Notes: a model not told the origin generated them from the sequence alone. Shown: positions 38,791 through 48,879, counted from the stretch's first letter. The stretch is 64,000 bases of DNA from Methanococcus maripaludis C5 (GCF_000016125.1 NC_009135.1:620001-684000), one strand, 5' to 3'. Translations and numbers: made by a program.

Positions 38791-40407
38791 ATGGCAATCA
38801 GTATTAAAAAAATAGTTAGCATCGGTATAGGTGGCTTGATGCTTGGTTCAGCATTTTGTTCAGGTGCATTTGCAGTAGAAAAAGTTGGGGATGTAGATTC
38901 TTTTGTTTCAGATATTTCGACCGATAATTCAAATGTTGATATTATTGTTGGTTCAAATTCAGTAGCTTCAGACGTTGTATCTGCTGCAAATATTGCGGCA
39001 AAAATTGGATCATTATCCTTTTTAGAACAAAACGGTGAAAGTGCTTCTGCAACTTTATCAATTGCTTCAAACTCCAAATCAGATGAATTTAATTTAGTCG
39101 GTTCTGGAGTTACTGATTCACTTTTCGCAGTTTCCACAGATGATGACTATGTATCTGTCATTTCAAATGCAGATTTTGACAGTACAAGTAATCTAGATGC
39201 TACAGGATATGTTTCACTTGAAGATTTAGGTAATTTGATGGAAGTATCAGATACTGACCCTTCAAGCTGGTTTACTAATTCAGACGATGATGTTTCCGCA
39301 GAATTTTTATTTTTAAGACTTAAAACTGATGGTGCAAACTGGAAGGTAAATTCTGATGAAATGTCCTATATGACAATGTTATTTAATGAAAATACTTTTG
39401 TAAGTGCAGGATTTCCAACAGGGTTAGGGTGGCTGGCTCCCGGACGTAATATTGCATATTTGGGTGAAGAATGGACATTGATGGGTCTGAGTCCAGATGC
39501 TGATAAAGTTTGTATGGGAAAGGAAGTTTATCGAGGCACGATAAAAGAAGGGGAATCATATTCAGTGAATGGGTGCGAAATAAAAATCGATTCAATTATA
39601 ACGGATGGTGCTAAATATAAAGTCAGTGCAAAAATATTAAAAGATGGTGCGGTTATAGCGTCTACATATAATGAAGCACCAACAAACTTAATTGCAGGCG
39701 GAATTGGAGTAAGATTTCAAAAAGTTTATGAAAGTATAGATGGAAATGTAGGTCATGCTGATGTTGTAATTGTAAATAATGTAAAAGGAATGCCTTTAGG
39801 ATCAGAAGTGATTCCAGATTATGAAATTTACACAGTAGTATATGATTCCGTAAGTAAGCAGTTAAAATACAGCGATGATTTTGTAAAGGGCCAACAAAAC
39901 GTAGGTCTTGCTTTAAAATATGTTGGAGATGACTTAAAAGGTTTAGAATCTGATGATAAAGTTAAAGTTGCAGATTATGCAGATTTCTTGTTTGATGATG
40001 AGGGAAGCAGTGCAACCAAATTAAACGTATTCTTCGAAATGAATGAAGAAAAAGAAGTTAGCTTAGTACAAAGCCAGAAAATAAACGTCTTAAATGCGGA
40101 AATTGTTGCAAATGCAATTACTACAGGAGACAAAGAATCTATAACCGTAAGTGCCCCAGTAGTTAAATTGGACACTGAAACTTCAATGGATGCTTCAGAA
40201 AATCCATTAATATTGATTGGTGGGCCGATTGTAAATTCAATAACTAATGAATTATCAAATGCAGGTTTAATTGCAATTGATGGCGAATCCCTTGCAACTT
40301 TAGCAGTAGTTTCTGATGTTGCAAATGGAAACGATGTTTTAATTGTTGCCGGTGGCGACAGAAGCGCTACAACAGAAGCAGCAAATGCTTTAATTGAAAT
40401 GATTTAA
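38791..40407 (+). CDS. S-layer protein family (methanococcal type)
   Basis: The 538-residue precursor has a signal peptide (KIVSIGIGGLMLGSAFCSGAFA, cut near residue 29) and then the methanococcal S-layer N-domain (VDIIVGSNSVASDVVSAANI), a long Asp/Ser/Val-rich body, and the S-layer C-domain with LILIGGPIVNS and VLIVAGGDRSATTEAAN near the end. The protein is acidic, as expected for a cell-surface lattice. ATG at 38791 follows AGGTGA. It may be the main lattice protein or a paralogue; the modest codon signal and its place between unrelated genes do not decide. A possible box A (GTATATATCTT) lies near 38648. Confidence 0.85.
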   Translation: MAISIKKIVSIGIGGLMLGSAFCSGAFAVEKVGDVDSFVSDISTDNSNVDIIVGSNSVASDVVSAANIAAKIGSLSFLEQNGESASATLSIASNSKSDEFNLVGSGVTDSLFAVSTDDDYVSVISNADFDSTSNLDATGYVSLEDLGNLMEVSDTDPSSWFTNSDDDVSAEFLFLRLKTDGANWKVNSDEMSYMTMLFNENTFVSAGFPTGLGWLAPGRNIAYLGEEWTLMGLSPDADKVCMGKEVYRGTIKEGESYSVNGCEIKIDSIITDGAKYKVSAKILKDGAVIASTYNEAPTNLIAGGIGVRFQKVYESIDGNVGHADVVIVNNVKGMPLGSEVIPDYEIYTVVYDSVSKQLKYSDDFVKGQQNVGLALKYVGDDLKGLESDDKVKVADYADFLFDDEGSSATKLNVFFEMNEEKEVSLVQSQKINVLNAEIVANAITTGDKESITVSAPVVKLDTETSMDASENPLILIGGPIVNSITNELSNAGLIAIDGESLATLAVVSDVANGNDVLIVAGGDRSATTEAANALIEMI

Positions 40408-40416
40408 AAAAATAAA

Positions 40417-41475
40417 TTATTTTTTAATTTTTTCTAAAACTTTTTTATCCAGCCATTCTTTTGAAATGTATTTTTCGTAAACTGGAAGCCTTTCTTTTAA
40501 TTCAAATCCAAGTTCTTTTGAAAAACTGTTTAATTCTTCAATATCTGGCCATGGGGCTTCGGGGTTTACAAAGTCTTTTGTTAATGGAGAAACTCCGCCC
40601 CAGTCATCAATTCCAGCCATTAAAAACAGCTGTCCAGTTTCGCGATTTAAATTTGGTGGAACTTGAATTGAAATACCTTCTAAAATTAATTTTGAAAGAA
40701 TTATCATTTTAAACATTTCAATAGGACTTGGTTCTTTGTAATTTTCCATTGGAATTAGGGGTTTTGATCTAAAGTTTTGAACGATAACTTCTTGAATATG
40801 TCCATACTTTTCATGAATTCGTTTGATTTCAAATATGGAATCAATTCTTTCTTCAAGAGTTTCTCCAATTCCAATCAATATTCCCGTAGTAAATGGAATT
40901 TTTAATTTTCCCGCATTTTCGATCATTTCAATTCTTAAATTAGGGTCTTTTCCTGGACTCTTTTCATGTGCGATAGTACTGCATAATCTCGCACTTGAAT
41001 TTTCAAGCATCAAACCCATCGAAGCATTTACTTCCCTTAGGTATTCCAGTTCATCGTAAGACAAAATCCCGCAGTTAGTATGTGGTAAAAGATTCGTGTT
41101 TTCAAGACACCACGCACTTATTTCGTATAAATATTCTAAAATTCCATAATACCCCATTTTTTTCAATTCTTCTTTCACTTTCTCGTTTTCATCAACATTT
41201 TCCCCAAAAGTGAATAGCGCTTCCCTGCACCCAAAAGCATTTGCTTTAGTTAAAATTTCTTTCATTTCGTCCATTTTTAGCAATTTAAAGTTTTCATTTC
41301 TAAATGTGCAGTATCCACAGACGTTTCTGCACCAGTTACAAACAGGAATAAATGCATTTTTTGAAAAAGTAATGGTTTTAGAAGAATTTTGTGTATTAAT
41401 ACCTTCTAATTTTTCCAAAATGGAGTTTATTGAATTTAATTTTAAAAAATCCAATGCTTCATTTTTTGTTATCAT
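40417..41475 (-). CDS. cofG: FO synthase subunit 1 (7,8-didemethyl-8-hydroxy-5-deazariboflavin synthase)
   Basis: CofG is one of two radical-SAM proteins that build the deazaflavin FO, the chromophore of coenzyme F420. The 352-residue protein has the radical-SAM triad in [10 protein letters not shown] near residue 55, [11 protein letters not shown], and the C-terminal [26 protein letters not shown] typical of the CofG/CofH group. ATG at 41475 follows TTGGGGATT; the frame's earlier TTG is inside that site. CofH is not in the window. nadC follows upstream at 24 bases and is read in the same direction. Confidence 0.93.
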   Translation of the reverse strand: MITKNEALDFLKLNSINSILEKLEGINTQNSSKTITFSKNAFIPVCNWCRNVCGYCTFRNENFKLLKMDEMKEILTKANAFGCREALFTFGENVDENEKVKEELKKMGYYGILEYLYEISAWCLENTNLLPHTNCGILSYDELEYLREVNASMGLMLENSSARLCSTIAHEKSPGKDPNLRIEMIENAGKLKIPFTTGILIGIGETLEERIDSIFEIKRIHEKYGHIQEVIVQNFRSKPLIPMENYKEPSPIEMFKMIILSKLILEGISIQVPPNLNRETGQLFLMAGIDDWGGVSPLTKDFVNPEAPWPDIEELNSFSKELGFELKERLPVYEKYISKEWLDKKVLEKIKK

Positions 41476-41498
41476 CTGAATCCCCAAATTAAATTAGT

Positions 41499-42338
41499 TT
41501 AAAGTAAATCAAGTCCGATATCAACAGATATTGCTGAATGAATTAATGAACCCATTGAAATAACGTCTACATTATATTTTGCATAAGTATTCACGTTATT
41601 TTCGTTTATTCCACCGCTGAGCTCAATTTTTGGTCTGAACCCAGTTTTTTGTTCAAATTCTGAAACGATATTTAGTGCAGTTTCTATATTTTTAAATTCA
41701 AAATTGTCGAGAAGTATTATATCTGGCTTATATTCAATTACTTTTTTCAACTGGTCGAGAGTATCAACTTCTACTTCAATTTTTTTAGAAAAGCTTAATT
41801 TTTCAGCTCTTTTAAAGCATTCATCTATTCCAACTGCCTGAATGTGGTTATCTTTAATCATTACCATGTCATCAAGCCTGAATCTGTGGGTATCTCCACC
41901 ACCAACAAAAACTGCATATTTTTCAATCATCGAAAGTAGCGGGTGTGTTTTTCTTGTTGCTGCAATGTTTACAGTTTTATTAATTTTTCGTACATTTTCA
42001 ATTATCCTGTTGGTTTTAGTTGAAATTCCAGAAATATGCATTAAAAAGTTTAAAGCCGTCCTTTCAAGAATTATTATTGTTTTTGTATTTCCCTTAACCT
42101 TTAAAAAAGGTCCAATAACTTTATCTCCTTCGTTTACTAATGGAGTACAGGTTAATCCGTTTTTTTCCATAAATTCAATTACAAAATCAATTCCACAGAT
42201 TATGGATTCTTCCTTAGCAACAAAAACAGCTTCCGATTCCTGATTTTTAGGTATCATTAATTCTGTTGTCAGGTCTCCAAAACCTACATCGTAATCGAGT
42301 GATTTTTCCAATATACTTAAAGCATGATTTTTCAACAC
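41499..42338 (-). CDS. nadC: Nicotinate-nucleotide pyrophosphorylase (quinolinate phosphoribosyltransferase)
   Basis: NadC converts quinolinate and PRPP to nicotinate mononucleotide in NAD synthesis. The 279-residue protein has DVGFGDLTTELMIP, the Arg/Lys-rich AATRKTHPLLSMIEKYAVFVGGG loop that binds substrate, MIKDNH, and LLDNFEFKNIETAL with ELSGGINENNV for PRPP. The GTG at 42338 is five bases after GGTGA; the frame opens four codons earlier within that site. It probably shares an mRNA with cofG. Confidence 0.94.
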   Translation of the reverse strand: MLKNHALSILEKSLDYDVGFGDLTTELMIPKNQESEAVFVAKEESIICGIDFVIEFMEKNGLTCTPLVNEGDKVIGPFLKVKGNTKTIIILERTALNFLMHISGISTKTNRIIENVRKINKTVNIAATRKTHPLLSMIEKYAVFVGGGDTHRFRLDDMVMIKDNHIQAVGIDECFKRAEKLSFSKKIEVEVDTLDQLKKVIEYKPDIILLDNFEFKNIETALNIVSEFEQKTGFRPKIELSGGINENNVNTYAKYNVDVISMGSLIHSAISVDIGLDLL

Positions 42339-42426
42339 GATAATCACCAAGTTTTTATAACTGGCCTAATTATTATAAATATTGCGTTTATTATTTTTAT
42401 TTTAGTATATATAGGGGAAATACACG

Positions 42427-42819
42427 ATGTTAAAAACACTACCTCCGACCTTGAGAGAAAAAAAAAGGTACGTTGCACTTGAAATTATTTTTGAAGAAGA
42501 ACTATTTCAAAAAGACGTAATTGCAATTGTTAGAAATGCTTTAATGAATTATTCTGGGGTTTTAGGCTGTTCTAGAACAAACCCTTGGCTAATTGATTAC
42601 AACCACCCATATGGAATACTCAGAATTTCAAGAGAAGAAGTCAATAATTTACGAAGTTCGCTTAGTTTAACAAATGAACACCGAAAAAAGCCGATAAATA
42701 TACACATAATTGGAATTTCAAACTCTGTAAAGCACGTTCGTGAGAAGTTTTTACACGTACCGCACGAACCATACTACAAAGTTATACAAAAACTTAAAAA
42801 AAAGGGCCCAAAAAAGTAA
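42427..42819 (+). CDS. rnp2: Ribonuclease P protein component 2 (Pop5)
   Basis: Rnp2/Pop5 is one of the protein subunits of archaeal RNase P, which with the RNA matures the 5' ends of tRNAs. The 130-residue protein starts MLKTLPPTLREKKRYVALEI and has the family segments WLIDYNHPYGILRISREEV and a basic C-terminal tail (KLKKKGPKK). ATG at 42427 lies in TATATAGGGGAAATACACG context. Its divergent neighbour is nadC, and it is convergent with a small membrane-protein gene seven bases away. Confidence 0.9.
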   Translation: MLKTLPPTLREKKRYVALEIIFEEELFQKDVIAIVRNALMNYSGVLGCSRTNPWLIDYNHPYGILRISREEVNNLRSSLSLTNEHRKKPINIHIIGISNSVKHVREKFLHVPHEPYYKVIQKLKKKGPKK

Positions 42820-42825
42820 TTTAAG

Positions 42826-42951
42826 TTATACTTCAGCAGTAGCGGCCCAAAACCAAAAAGTACTCCATACGGAGATTCCAACGACTGCTAAAGATACAAA
42901 TATGGTGTCGTAGCAGCCAAGGACTGTATTGATCACATAGTTTAAATCCAT
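42826..42951 (-). CDS. Small (41-residue) membrane protein
   Basis: This short gene translates as MDLNYVINTVLGCYDTIFV followed by SLAVVGISVWSTFWFWAATAEV. It has a single hydrophobic segment of about 20 residues and an aromatic patch (STFWFW). ATG at 42951 follows GGGGGGTG with six bases of spacing, and a box A (ATTTTATAG; plus-strand 42992-43000) lies about 45 bases upstream. A perfect ten-base inverted repeat spans the promoter-to-start region. I do not recognise the protein. Binding site, promoter and good codon sense make it more than a chance frame. Confidence 0.6.
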   Translation of the reverse strand: MDLNYVINTVLGCYDTIFVSLAVVGISVWSTFWFWAATAEV

Positions 42952-42991
42952 AATGTACACCCCCCAGTGACATATTGTACTGTGTACATTA
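42951..42991 (-). promoter_or_regulatory. Perfect 10-bp palindrome over promoter and start codon of the small membrane-protein gene
   Basis: TAATGTACAC (42951-42960) and GTGTACATTA (42982-42991) are exact reverse complements 21 bases apart. Each arm contains the self-complementary TGTACA, and a third TTGTACT lies between them. On the minus strand the upstream arm adjoins the TATA box, and the downstream arm covers the ribosome binding site and ends at the ATG. It could be an operator for a dimeric repressor or an RNA hairpin hiding the start site. Confidence 0.65.
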
Positions 42992-43092
42992 TTCTATAAA
43001 ATATTGCTCCTTAAAAAAACCATTTTTTTTACGTTAATCGCCTAAAGAATCCATAATATGGGGTAAAAAAGGATTTAATTAATATTTTGGAA

Positions 43093-44637
43093 TTATGGCC
43101 AGGTTATTACTTTAGGAATTTCTGGCAATTTTCCAACTTTTTTCTGGATTAATTCTGGCCAATCGTCGTAATTGTAGCCGTACTGTGCTAAAAATCCAAT
43201 TACCCATCTGGTTAGTCCGTATCCTGTACATCCAGTCCAAACTTTTCTTTCTTTGTAGTCTTTAATTCCAAATCCTTCTACAAAGTGTGTTCCATGAATG
43301 TTTGCTGAAGTTACAGCAACACCTTTTCTTTCTTCTTTAACGTGTGGTAACCATAGTCTCATTTCGTATTTTGGAACATCAGGGAATTCAATTCCTCTAG
43401 CTTCTGATTTTCTACCTTCTAAATAGAATGGATCGTCTCCAACTTCAGTCCAGTATTCTAAATCTAATTTTTCTGCTAGTTTTTCAGCGTATTTTAGGGT
43501 ATCGTCTCTCACTTTTTCCACAAATTCGGGAGTACCCATCCATACACATTCGCCCCTCAAGAACTCATTTACTCTGTCAAGACCTTTGGCTCCACCGCCT
43601 TCCCACCTGTAAGTCCAACCACTTTTGTCGAAAAATTTCGAAGGGTGATCAACATCTACCAATTCATGATCGAAGAATGTGTAGAACGGTTCACACTGTG
43701 CAGGTGCTAAAACGTATGCAGGATCTCTTAACAAAGTTTTTAATTTTTCAATAGGAATTTCCTTTTTAATCATCATTTCGTTTACAAAATCCTGAAACAT
43801 TTCAGGTTCCCTTTTTGGAGGGCATACATAGTACATTCCTTCAGGAAGTCCCTCTAAATATCTCATTTTGTACATTACATCCAAGGGAATTAATTTTGGG
43901 AATAAACATTCGTCAAATCCTATTTTATCGATACATTCTTCGATAATTATGCTTTCGAATGCTCTGAATAATTTTGCCATTGGTGCAGTATAAAACCACT
44001 GTCCTCTTCCAGGGAATCTTTTTACCCAGCCGTATGGTTCTGCGAGTTCAGTTGGGTCCGTATCAAATGTAATTTCTCTTTTTGCTTTGTAGTCTGAAAC
44101 AATTGTTCCTGGAGCAATTTTACAAACTTCAAACGTTAAGTCTTGATCTTGTTTATCAAGTTCATTTTTAACGAATTTAATCGCCCTGTCAATAATATTT
44201 CTTTTTAATTCTCCATCGCCTAAATTTTCAAAGACAATGTTAATTTTTTCACTTTCTAATTCAACTTCACATTCTGGAACTTTCAATCCTTTTAATTCGC
44301 TAACTTTTGAAGGTTCTGCTGTGAGTGTTACAATGTATTTATCAATTGCAACATCCCTAATACCAATCTGGTGTTTTCTTCCAACTTTTTCCATTATTGG
44401 TTTTTTCAATCTTACAATACCTTCATGCGCTCTCGTGTAGGTTCCTGAAGTCATTTTAAGTTTTAAATCTTTTCCGTCAAATTCGTAAGTTTCAATTTTT
44501 GAAGCTTCGTTTTCTTTGCCTTCTGGAACACCTTTTAAGAAAATATCTCTGTTTTCCAAAACTTCGACGATATCTTTTTGTGTTTCTTCTTCGACATCCT
44601 TGCTGAATATTATTCTCCCATCGAGTTTAAATCTCAT
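43093..44637 (-). CDS. serS: Seryl-tRNA synthetase, methanogen type
   Basis: This is the rare archaeal form of SerRS, also charging tRNA(Sec) with serine in methanococci. The 514-residue protein lacks the coiled-coil arm of bacterial SerRS and instead has an alpha/beta N-terminal domain ([20 protein letters not shown]). The catalytic core has a zinc-ligand region ([27 protein letters not shown]), class II motif 2 [16 protein letters not shown] and motif 3 [17 protein letters not shown] at 44637 follows CGGTGA. The length is that of the family. Confidence 0.95.
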   Translation of the reverse strand: MRFKLDGRIIFSKDVEEETQKDIVEVLENRDIFLKGVPEGKENEASKIETYEFDGKDLKLKMTSGTYTRAHEGIVRLKKPIMEKVGRKHQIGIRDVAIDKYIVTLTAEPSKVSELKGLKVPECEVELESEKINIVFENLGDGELKRNIIDRAIKFVKNELDKQDQDLTFEVCKIAPGTIVSDYKAKREITFDTDPTELAEPYGWVKRFPGRGQWFYTAPMAKLFRAFESIIIEECIDKIGFDECLFPKLIPLDVMYKMRYLEGLPEGMYYVCPPKREPEMFQDFVNEMMIKKEIPIEKLKTLLRDPAYVLAPAQCEPFYTFFDHELVDVDHPSKFFDKSGWTYRWEGGGAKGLDRVNEFLRGECVWMGTPEFVEKVRDDTLKYAEKLAEKLDLEYWTEVGDDPFYLEGRKSEARGIEFPDVPKYEMRLWLPHVKEERKGVAVTSANIHGTHFVEGFGIKDYKERKVWTGCTGYGLTRWVIGFLAQYGYNYDDWPELIQKKVGKLPEIPKVITWP

Positions 44638-44700
44638 GAAATCACCGAATCAATTTACAAATAATGTTTTACCTAATAGTTTTTAAATTTTTAGTATTGA

Positions 44701-45720
44701 TCATTGAATCATTTGAGATTTTATTGATTCAATGATTTTTTCTGTAACTTCAGAAGTTTTTAAGTGTCCCCCAAGATCCGGAGTTAGGTATTTACATTCA
44801 ACAGTTTTTTTAACTGCATTTCTTATGTATTCCGCTTCTTTATTTATTTTTAAATGATCAAGCATCATTGCAGCACTTAAAATTGTTGCAATCGGGTTTG
44901 AAATTCCTTTTCCAGCAATATCTGGTGCGGATCCATGCACTGGTTCGAATAATCCGTTTTTGTCACCAATATTTGCTGAAGGAGACATTCCAAGTCCTCC
45001 GATAAGTCCAGCAGCTTCATCCGATAAAATATCTCCAAATAAATTTGTTGTAACCATGACATCAAACATTTGCGGATTTCTAATTAAATACATCGCTGTT
45101 GCATCAATCAAATAGTCATCAGACACTATTCCCAATTTTTCATATTTTTTCGATATTTCTTCAAATACCCCTAGGAATAACCCATCTGTGATCCTCAAAA
45201 CATTTGCTTTGTGAATACAGGATACTTTTTTTCTATTGTTTTGAAGTGCATAATCAAAAGCAAATTTTACAATTCTCGAGCTTCCAAATTTAGAAATAAT
45301 TCGTTCAGCAGTCGCAACTTCATTTTTTTCGTCGTAATATTCTTTTTTCACATAAAGACCTTCGGTATTTTCGCGAATTATCACAAAATCAAGGTTTTTG
45401 AAGTTGAAAGTCGGTCTTATATTTGCATAAAGGTCGAGTTCTTTTCTTAAAGTTAATATTGGACTTCTATAGGGTTTATTTTTTAATTCAGTTGGTTTTG
45501 GGGTAGTAACAGATCCAAAAAGAATAGAATCAGATTCTTTTGCAATTTCTATGGTCTTTTCAGGTATCGCATCGCCACATCTTTTAAAACATTCGTAGCC
45601 CGCATGTGTTTCTATAAATTCAAAATCCCCAATTTCATTCAAGACGCGCACTGTTTCAGGAATCACTTCGTTTCCAATGCCATCTCCATTAATAACACAA
45701 ATTTTGGGAGTGTTTCTCAT
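44701..45720 (-). CDS. aksF: Isopropylmalate/homoisocitrate dehydrogenase family (probably AksF)
   Basis: The 339-residue protein is an NAD-dependent beta-decarboxylating dehydrogenase. Visible motifs: CVINGDGIGNEVIPE, RENTEGLYV, the Lys in CIHKANVLRITDG, TNLFGDILSDEAAGLIGGLGMSPSANIG, and VHGSAPDIAGKGISNP. Methanococci have two such genes: LeuB for leucine, and AksF for 2-oxosuberate, a precursor of coenzyme B and biotin. The RENTEGLYV form and the position next to serS suggest AksF, but the motifs do not exclude LeuB. ATG at 45720 follows GGTGG. Confidence 0.8.
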   Translation of the reverse strand: MRNTPKICVINGDGIGNEVIPETVRVLNEIGDFEFIETHAGYECFKRCGDAIPEKTIEIAKESDSILFGSVTTPKPTELKNKPYRSPILTLRKELDLYANIRPTFNFKNLDFVIIRENTEGLYVKKEYYDEKNEVATAERIISKFGSSRIVKFAFDYALQNNRKKVSCIHKANVLRITDGLFLGVFEEISKKYEKLGIVSDDYLIDATAMYLIRNPQMFDVMVTTNLFGDILSDEAAGLIGGLGMSPSANIGDKNGLFEPVHGSAPDIAGKGISNPIATILSAAMMLDHLKINKEAEYIRNAVKKTVECKYLTPDLGGHLKTSEVTEKIIESIKSQMIQ

Positions 45721-45837
45721 AAAACCACCAAAAAACTCGCACCTATTTATTCGATTTTAACGCAGAGATATCATATGCTTCAAACATATAAAAATACTTT
45801 GCAAAGTTTAATTTTTAAAATACAAATAATTCGATTT

Positions 45838-46182
45838 TTATTCATCAAATGGCCGTATTTTTTTCATCAATTTTTTAATTTCATCAATTTGTTTCGATTC
45901 TACGGAATCGTTAGACTGAATTTCGGACTTTTCATTGTACAAATAATCAACGTATAGCTGTAATTCATCCCAAATAATCTCTTCAATTTCTTCTTCTCCG
46001 AAATCTCCTAAAAATTCTTCGTTTTCTAAAGCATAGAGTGCGGTTCTGCATGAATCGTTTCTTCCAAGATACATGTCTTCAGAATAAATAAAAAGTTTCG
46101 GGTCAACGTCTCTTGAAATCGATTCTGCGCTTTTTAATACGTTTTTTATAACTTCAAGTTCATTTTTACTAAAGTTTACCAT
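45838..46182 (-). CDS. Uncharacterised acidic protein
   Basis: I do not recognise this 114-residue protein. It is strongly acidic and mostly helical by eye: MVNFSKNELEVIKNVLKSAE, then FGEEEIEEIIWDELQLYVDYL, and a charged C-terminus KKLMKKIRPFDE. No membrane segment or signal peptide is present. ATG at 46182 follows TGGTG. It is transcribed in the same direction as aksF but 117 bases away. Confidence 0.6.
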   Translation of the reverse strand: MVNFSKNELEVIKNVLKSAESISRDVDPKLFIYSEDMYLGRNDSCRTALYALENEEFLGDFGEEEIEEIIWDELQLYVDYLYNEKSEIQSNDSVESKQIDEIKKLMKKIRPFDE

Positions 46183-46372
46183 AGAACACCAGTTTTACTA
46201 TTTTTATTTTAAATAATCTGGATAATTTATATTTAAATCTATATTTTAAAAGGAATATTTATATAAAAACAACCCCTATTTTGAATAAATATGTCTTAGA
46301 AAATAGTGAAAATGCTTTTTAAATTATTTTAAACTATAAATTTACATGAATTATATAATTTAACGTGAGAAC

Positions 46373-47254
46373 ATGGAAAATATCGAGTACGAAATTAAAT
46401 ATGCAATAGACCATATGATGGAGAACAACTACCCTAGAAAAGAACTTTGGAACATGGATTCAAAGGTTCCGGGTCTTTTAAGTGGAATTAGGGCAGGAGA
46501 CGATGGAGTAGTTGTTGGAAAATCGGTTTACAATATGGAAGGGCCATACCCATTAATATTAGGCTCAAAAACTGCACTCATTCACACCACCTGTGATATC
46601 GTTGCAATGGGTGCAAAGCCACTTTATGCAATGGATGCAATTCAGGCTGCAAATGAAGAAGAAATTAAAATTGCAGTTGATGGTTTAAAAAAACAGTCAA
46701 TTGGACTTGATATCCCAATAATTGGTGGAAATACCCAAACTATTGAATCATTAAAATCCTGCATGAGTGTAGTTGTTTTTGGAAAACTTGTTTCAGACAC
46801 ATTTGTTCGAGATTCTGGTTCAAAAGATGGAGATGTAATGTTGATGCTTGGACATCCTGTTGAAGGCGACATTGGAGAAAGAATCCAAAAAGCAAAGAAT
46901 AAATTTGATACATTTTTAGATGTTTTGAAAAACGATATCGAAGTTCACGCCTGTAAAGATGCTTCAAGGGGCGGTTGGCTTTGTAATATTTTAGAAATGC
47001 TTTTAAAAGCTCAAAATGGTGTTGAAATAACTGGCTTACCATATCCTCGAGCTACAAGATATCTTGGAACATATTTAGTAAGTGTTCCTGAATATGAAGT
47101 TTCAAATGTTTTAGAAATTGCAGTTAAAAATAGATGTCCACTTACTCCTTTTGGAAGAGTAACTTCAGAAAAGGTTCTTAAAATTGGAAATAAGGAATAT
47201 ATCAACAGAGAAGAAATGAATAAATTGATAAAAAGTTTTCCTTATAAATCTTAA
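46373..47254 (+). CDS. PurM/SelD-like ATP-binding protein (possibly methanogenesis marker 2)
   Basis: The 293-residue protein has the AIR-synthase-like fold: N-terminal GDDGVVV and TTCDIVAMGAKPLYAMDAIQ, GIIGG-like IPIIGGNTQT, and the C-terminal VHACKDASRGGWLCNILEML. The family includes PurM, HypE, ThiL and SelD. It lacks the SelD N-terminal Cys/Sec motif and the HypE C-terminal Cys, so neither fits. A PurM-like family conserved in methanogens is known as methanogenesis marker protein 2, and this is my best guess. ATG at 46373 follows GTGAG. Confidence 0.6.
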   Translation: MENIEYEIKYAIDHMMENNYPRKELWNMDSKVPGLLSGIRAGDDGVVVGKSVYNMEGPYPLILGSKTALIHTTCDIVAMGAKPLYAMDAIQAANEEEIKIAVDGLKKQSIGLDIPIIGGNTQTIESLKSCMSVVVFGKLVSDTFVRDSGSKDGDVMLMLGHPVEGDIGERIQKAKNKFDTFLDVLKNDIEVHACKDASRGGWLCNILEMLLKAQNGVEITGLPYPRATRYLGTYLVSVPEYEVSNVLEIAVKNRCPLTPFGRVTSEKVLKIGNKEYINREEMNKLIKSFPYKS

Positions 47255-47289
47255 TTAATTTTAATTTTTAAGTTAAAAAAATATTATTT

Positions 47290-48255
47290 TTAAAGTAATT
47301 TAGAAAGAGAGGAGTTTTCAAGACGGTATATTTTTGATAACTCTTTAAGAATAGCTTGAAATATCGGGTCGTTTCCACCATATTTTTCAGCATAATTTTC
47401 AAGTCCTGAAATATGGTTATATAGTACATCAGGATATGTTTTCGATATTTCATAAACAGTATTTAATACCATGTTTCTAACAATCATGTTTTTTGAATTA
47501 CGCATTAAATCTAGGGTCTGGTCCATTGTATTATCCACTTGCCCTTTTGTAAGTGTAGGCAATTTTGATAATTGGTATACAACGTTTAATGGATCCATTT
47601 CATTAATTTTTCCAGATTTAAGATGTTCTATTGTAAATACGTTAAATTGCAGATCTTCTTTTGAAATGGATTCTTCAAGTATTTTTTCAGTTATCTCTAG
47701 CTTATCGGGCATTATAAAGAATAGTGATGATCCAATTTCCATTAATCTTCCAAATAATGATTCTTGCTTTGAAGATTTCATTAACTTTTTGACATGTTTT
47801 TGAAGCATTTTTTGATTGTCAGATAAGTGATATTCTTTAAATTTTCCGTATTTTTTTATTAGGTTTCCCGTATAATTTCGAATATCCAAATTAACAAATG
47901 TTTTGTTTATGTGGTTTAGCTCATGATTGAAGTTTTCATAAACTTCAGGGGACACGTCAGTTATTAACTTAAGTGAAATTAGTGAATTTAAAACCACAAT
48001 TTCACTTTTTTGTGTTAATAATGCTTTCAATGGGGAAAATAATTCTGAAATATCTTTATTATTTTTTAAGTAATTTTTTGTGAGCATATAAATTGCATTA
48101 GCCTTTACGACTTCACTTTCTGATTTTAAATATTTAAACAAATCCGAAGTTAGTGAATCGTCCTCATCTAGCATTTTTTGAGCATCATTTATTCTGTCTT
48201 CTTCGAGGAGTTTTTTAAATTTGTTAGATTTCGAACGAAGAAATCCGAGGACCAT
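47290..48255 (-). CDS. HEAT-like helical-repeat protein
   Basis: The protein of about 321 residues is all helical with paired-helix units such as SEVVKANAIYMLTKNYLKNN, SEIVVLNSLISLKLITD and NMIVRNMVLNTVYEISKTYP, a HEAT/ARM-like pattern at residues about 45-110 and 235-275. No catalytic motif or membrane segment is visible. ATG at 48255 follows GGTGATTTG. It lies 30 bases downstream of another uncharacterised gene, and further upstream is a TPR gene in the same direction. The three may be one transcript of scaffold-type proteins. Function unknown. Confidence 0.6.
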   Translation of the reverse strand: MVLGFLRSKSNKFKKLLEEDRINDAQKMLDEDDSLTSDLFKYLKSESEVVKANAIYMLTKNYLKNNKDISELFSPLKALLTQKSEIVVLNSLISLKLITDVSPEVYENFNHELNHINKTFVNLDIRNYTGNLIKKYGKFKEYHLSDNQKMLQKHVKKLMKSSKQESLFGRLMEIGSSLFFIMPDKLEITEKILEESISKEDLQFNVFTIEHLKSGKINEMDPLNVVYQLSKLPTLTKGQVDNTMDQTLDLMRNSKNMIVRNMVLNTVYEISKTYPDVLYNHISGLENYAEKYGGNDPIFQAILKELSKIYRLENSSLSKLL

Positions 48256-48287
48256 CAAATCACCTATTTCCCCTTTTTTACCAGTAT

Positions 48288-48785
48288 TTAAAGTTCATTT
48301 TCAGCAATAGGGGTGATTTTATATTCCATATCTTTGTTTTTTCTCATAATTTCTAAGAATTTAATGCAATTTGAAGGGTCCTTATTTGTAACAATTATCT
48401 CTAGTGATCCTTTAATAAATTCATCTGACGAAAGTTTGGATTTTATGGGAACTGAACCATATTCCATTAAAATTTCAAGAAGTTCTTTCTGCACAGTTAG
48501 GCAGTTTTCTGCATCCCCATTTATGGATATTTTATATGATGGAAAAAGTAATTCATAACAATTTACCAAAATTATTTCATTTTTTTGGAGTAATTCACAA
48601 AGTTTTGCATAATTTTCGCTTTTTGTTTTAACAACAAATTTAATCGAATAAAATTTATGATTTAAACTATTTTTAACAGTTAAATTATATAATCCACTAA
48701 CATTTTCAGCGATTAACATTCTTAATTTTCCAAAAACTTCAGATTCCGATAAAGCCTGAGTTACATAGAACTTTTCTTCTTCCAA
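48288..48785 (-). CDS. Uncharacterised protein
   Basis: I do not recognise this 165-residue protein. It has alternating strands and helices (YVTQALSESEVFGKLRML, NHKFYSIKFVVKTKSEN, YKISINGDAENCLTVQKELL, GSLEIIVTNKDPSNCIKFL), which suggests three repeated alpha/beta units of about 50 residues, each with a strand then a helix. The start is TTG at 48785, four bases after AGGTGG. It stands between the TPR gene and the HEAT-like gene. Confidence 0.55.
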   Translation of the reverse strand: MEEEKFYVTQALSESEVFGKLRMLIAENVSGLYNLTVKNSLNHKFYSIKFVVKTKSENYAKLCELLQKNEIILVNCYELLFPSYKISINGDAENCLTVQKELLEILMEYGSVPIKSKLSSDEFIKGSLEIIVTNKDPSNCIKFLEIMRKNKDMEYKITPIAENEL

Positions 48786-48879
48786 TTTTCCACCTTGCTC
48801 GAATTTGGATTTTCTTAATCGTATAATGACGATTCTATTTATAATTATATGATATGATTTTATAATTTATGGCCAACAT

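Noticed and set aside
46373-47254. Assignment as SelD (selenophosphate synthetase)
   Set aside because: The fold is shared, but the Gly-rich N-terminal segment with the catalytic Cys or Sec and its partner Lys is missing.
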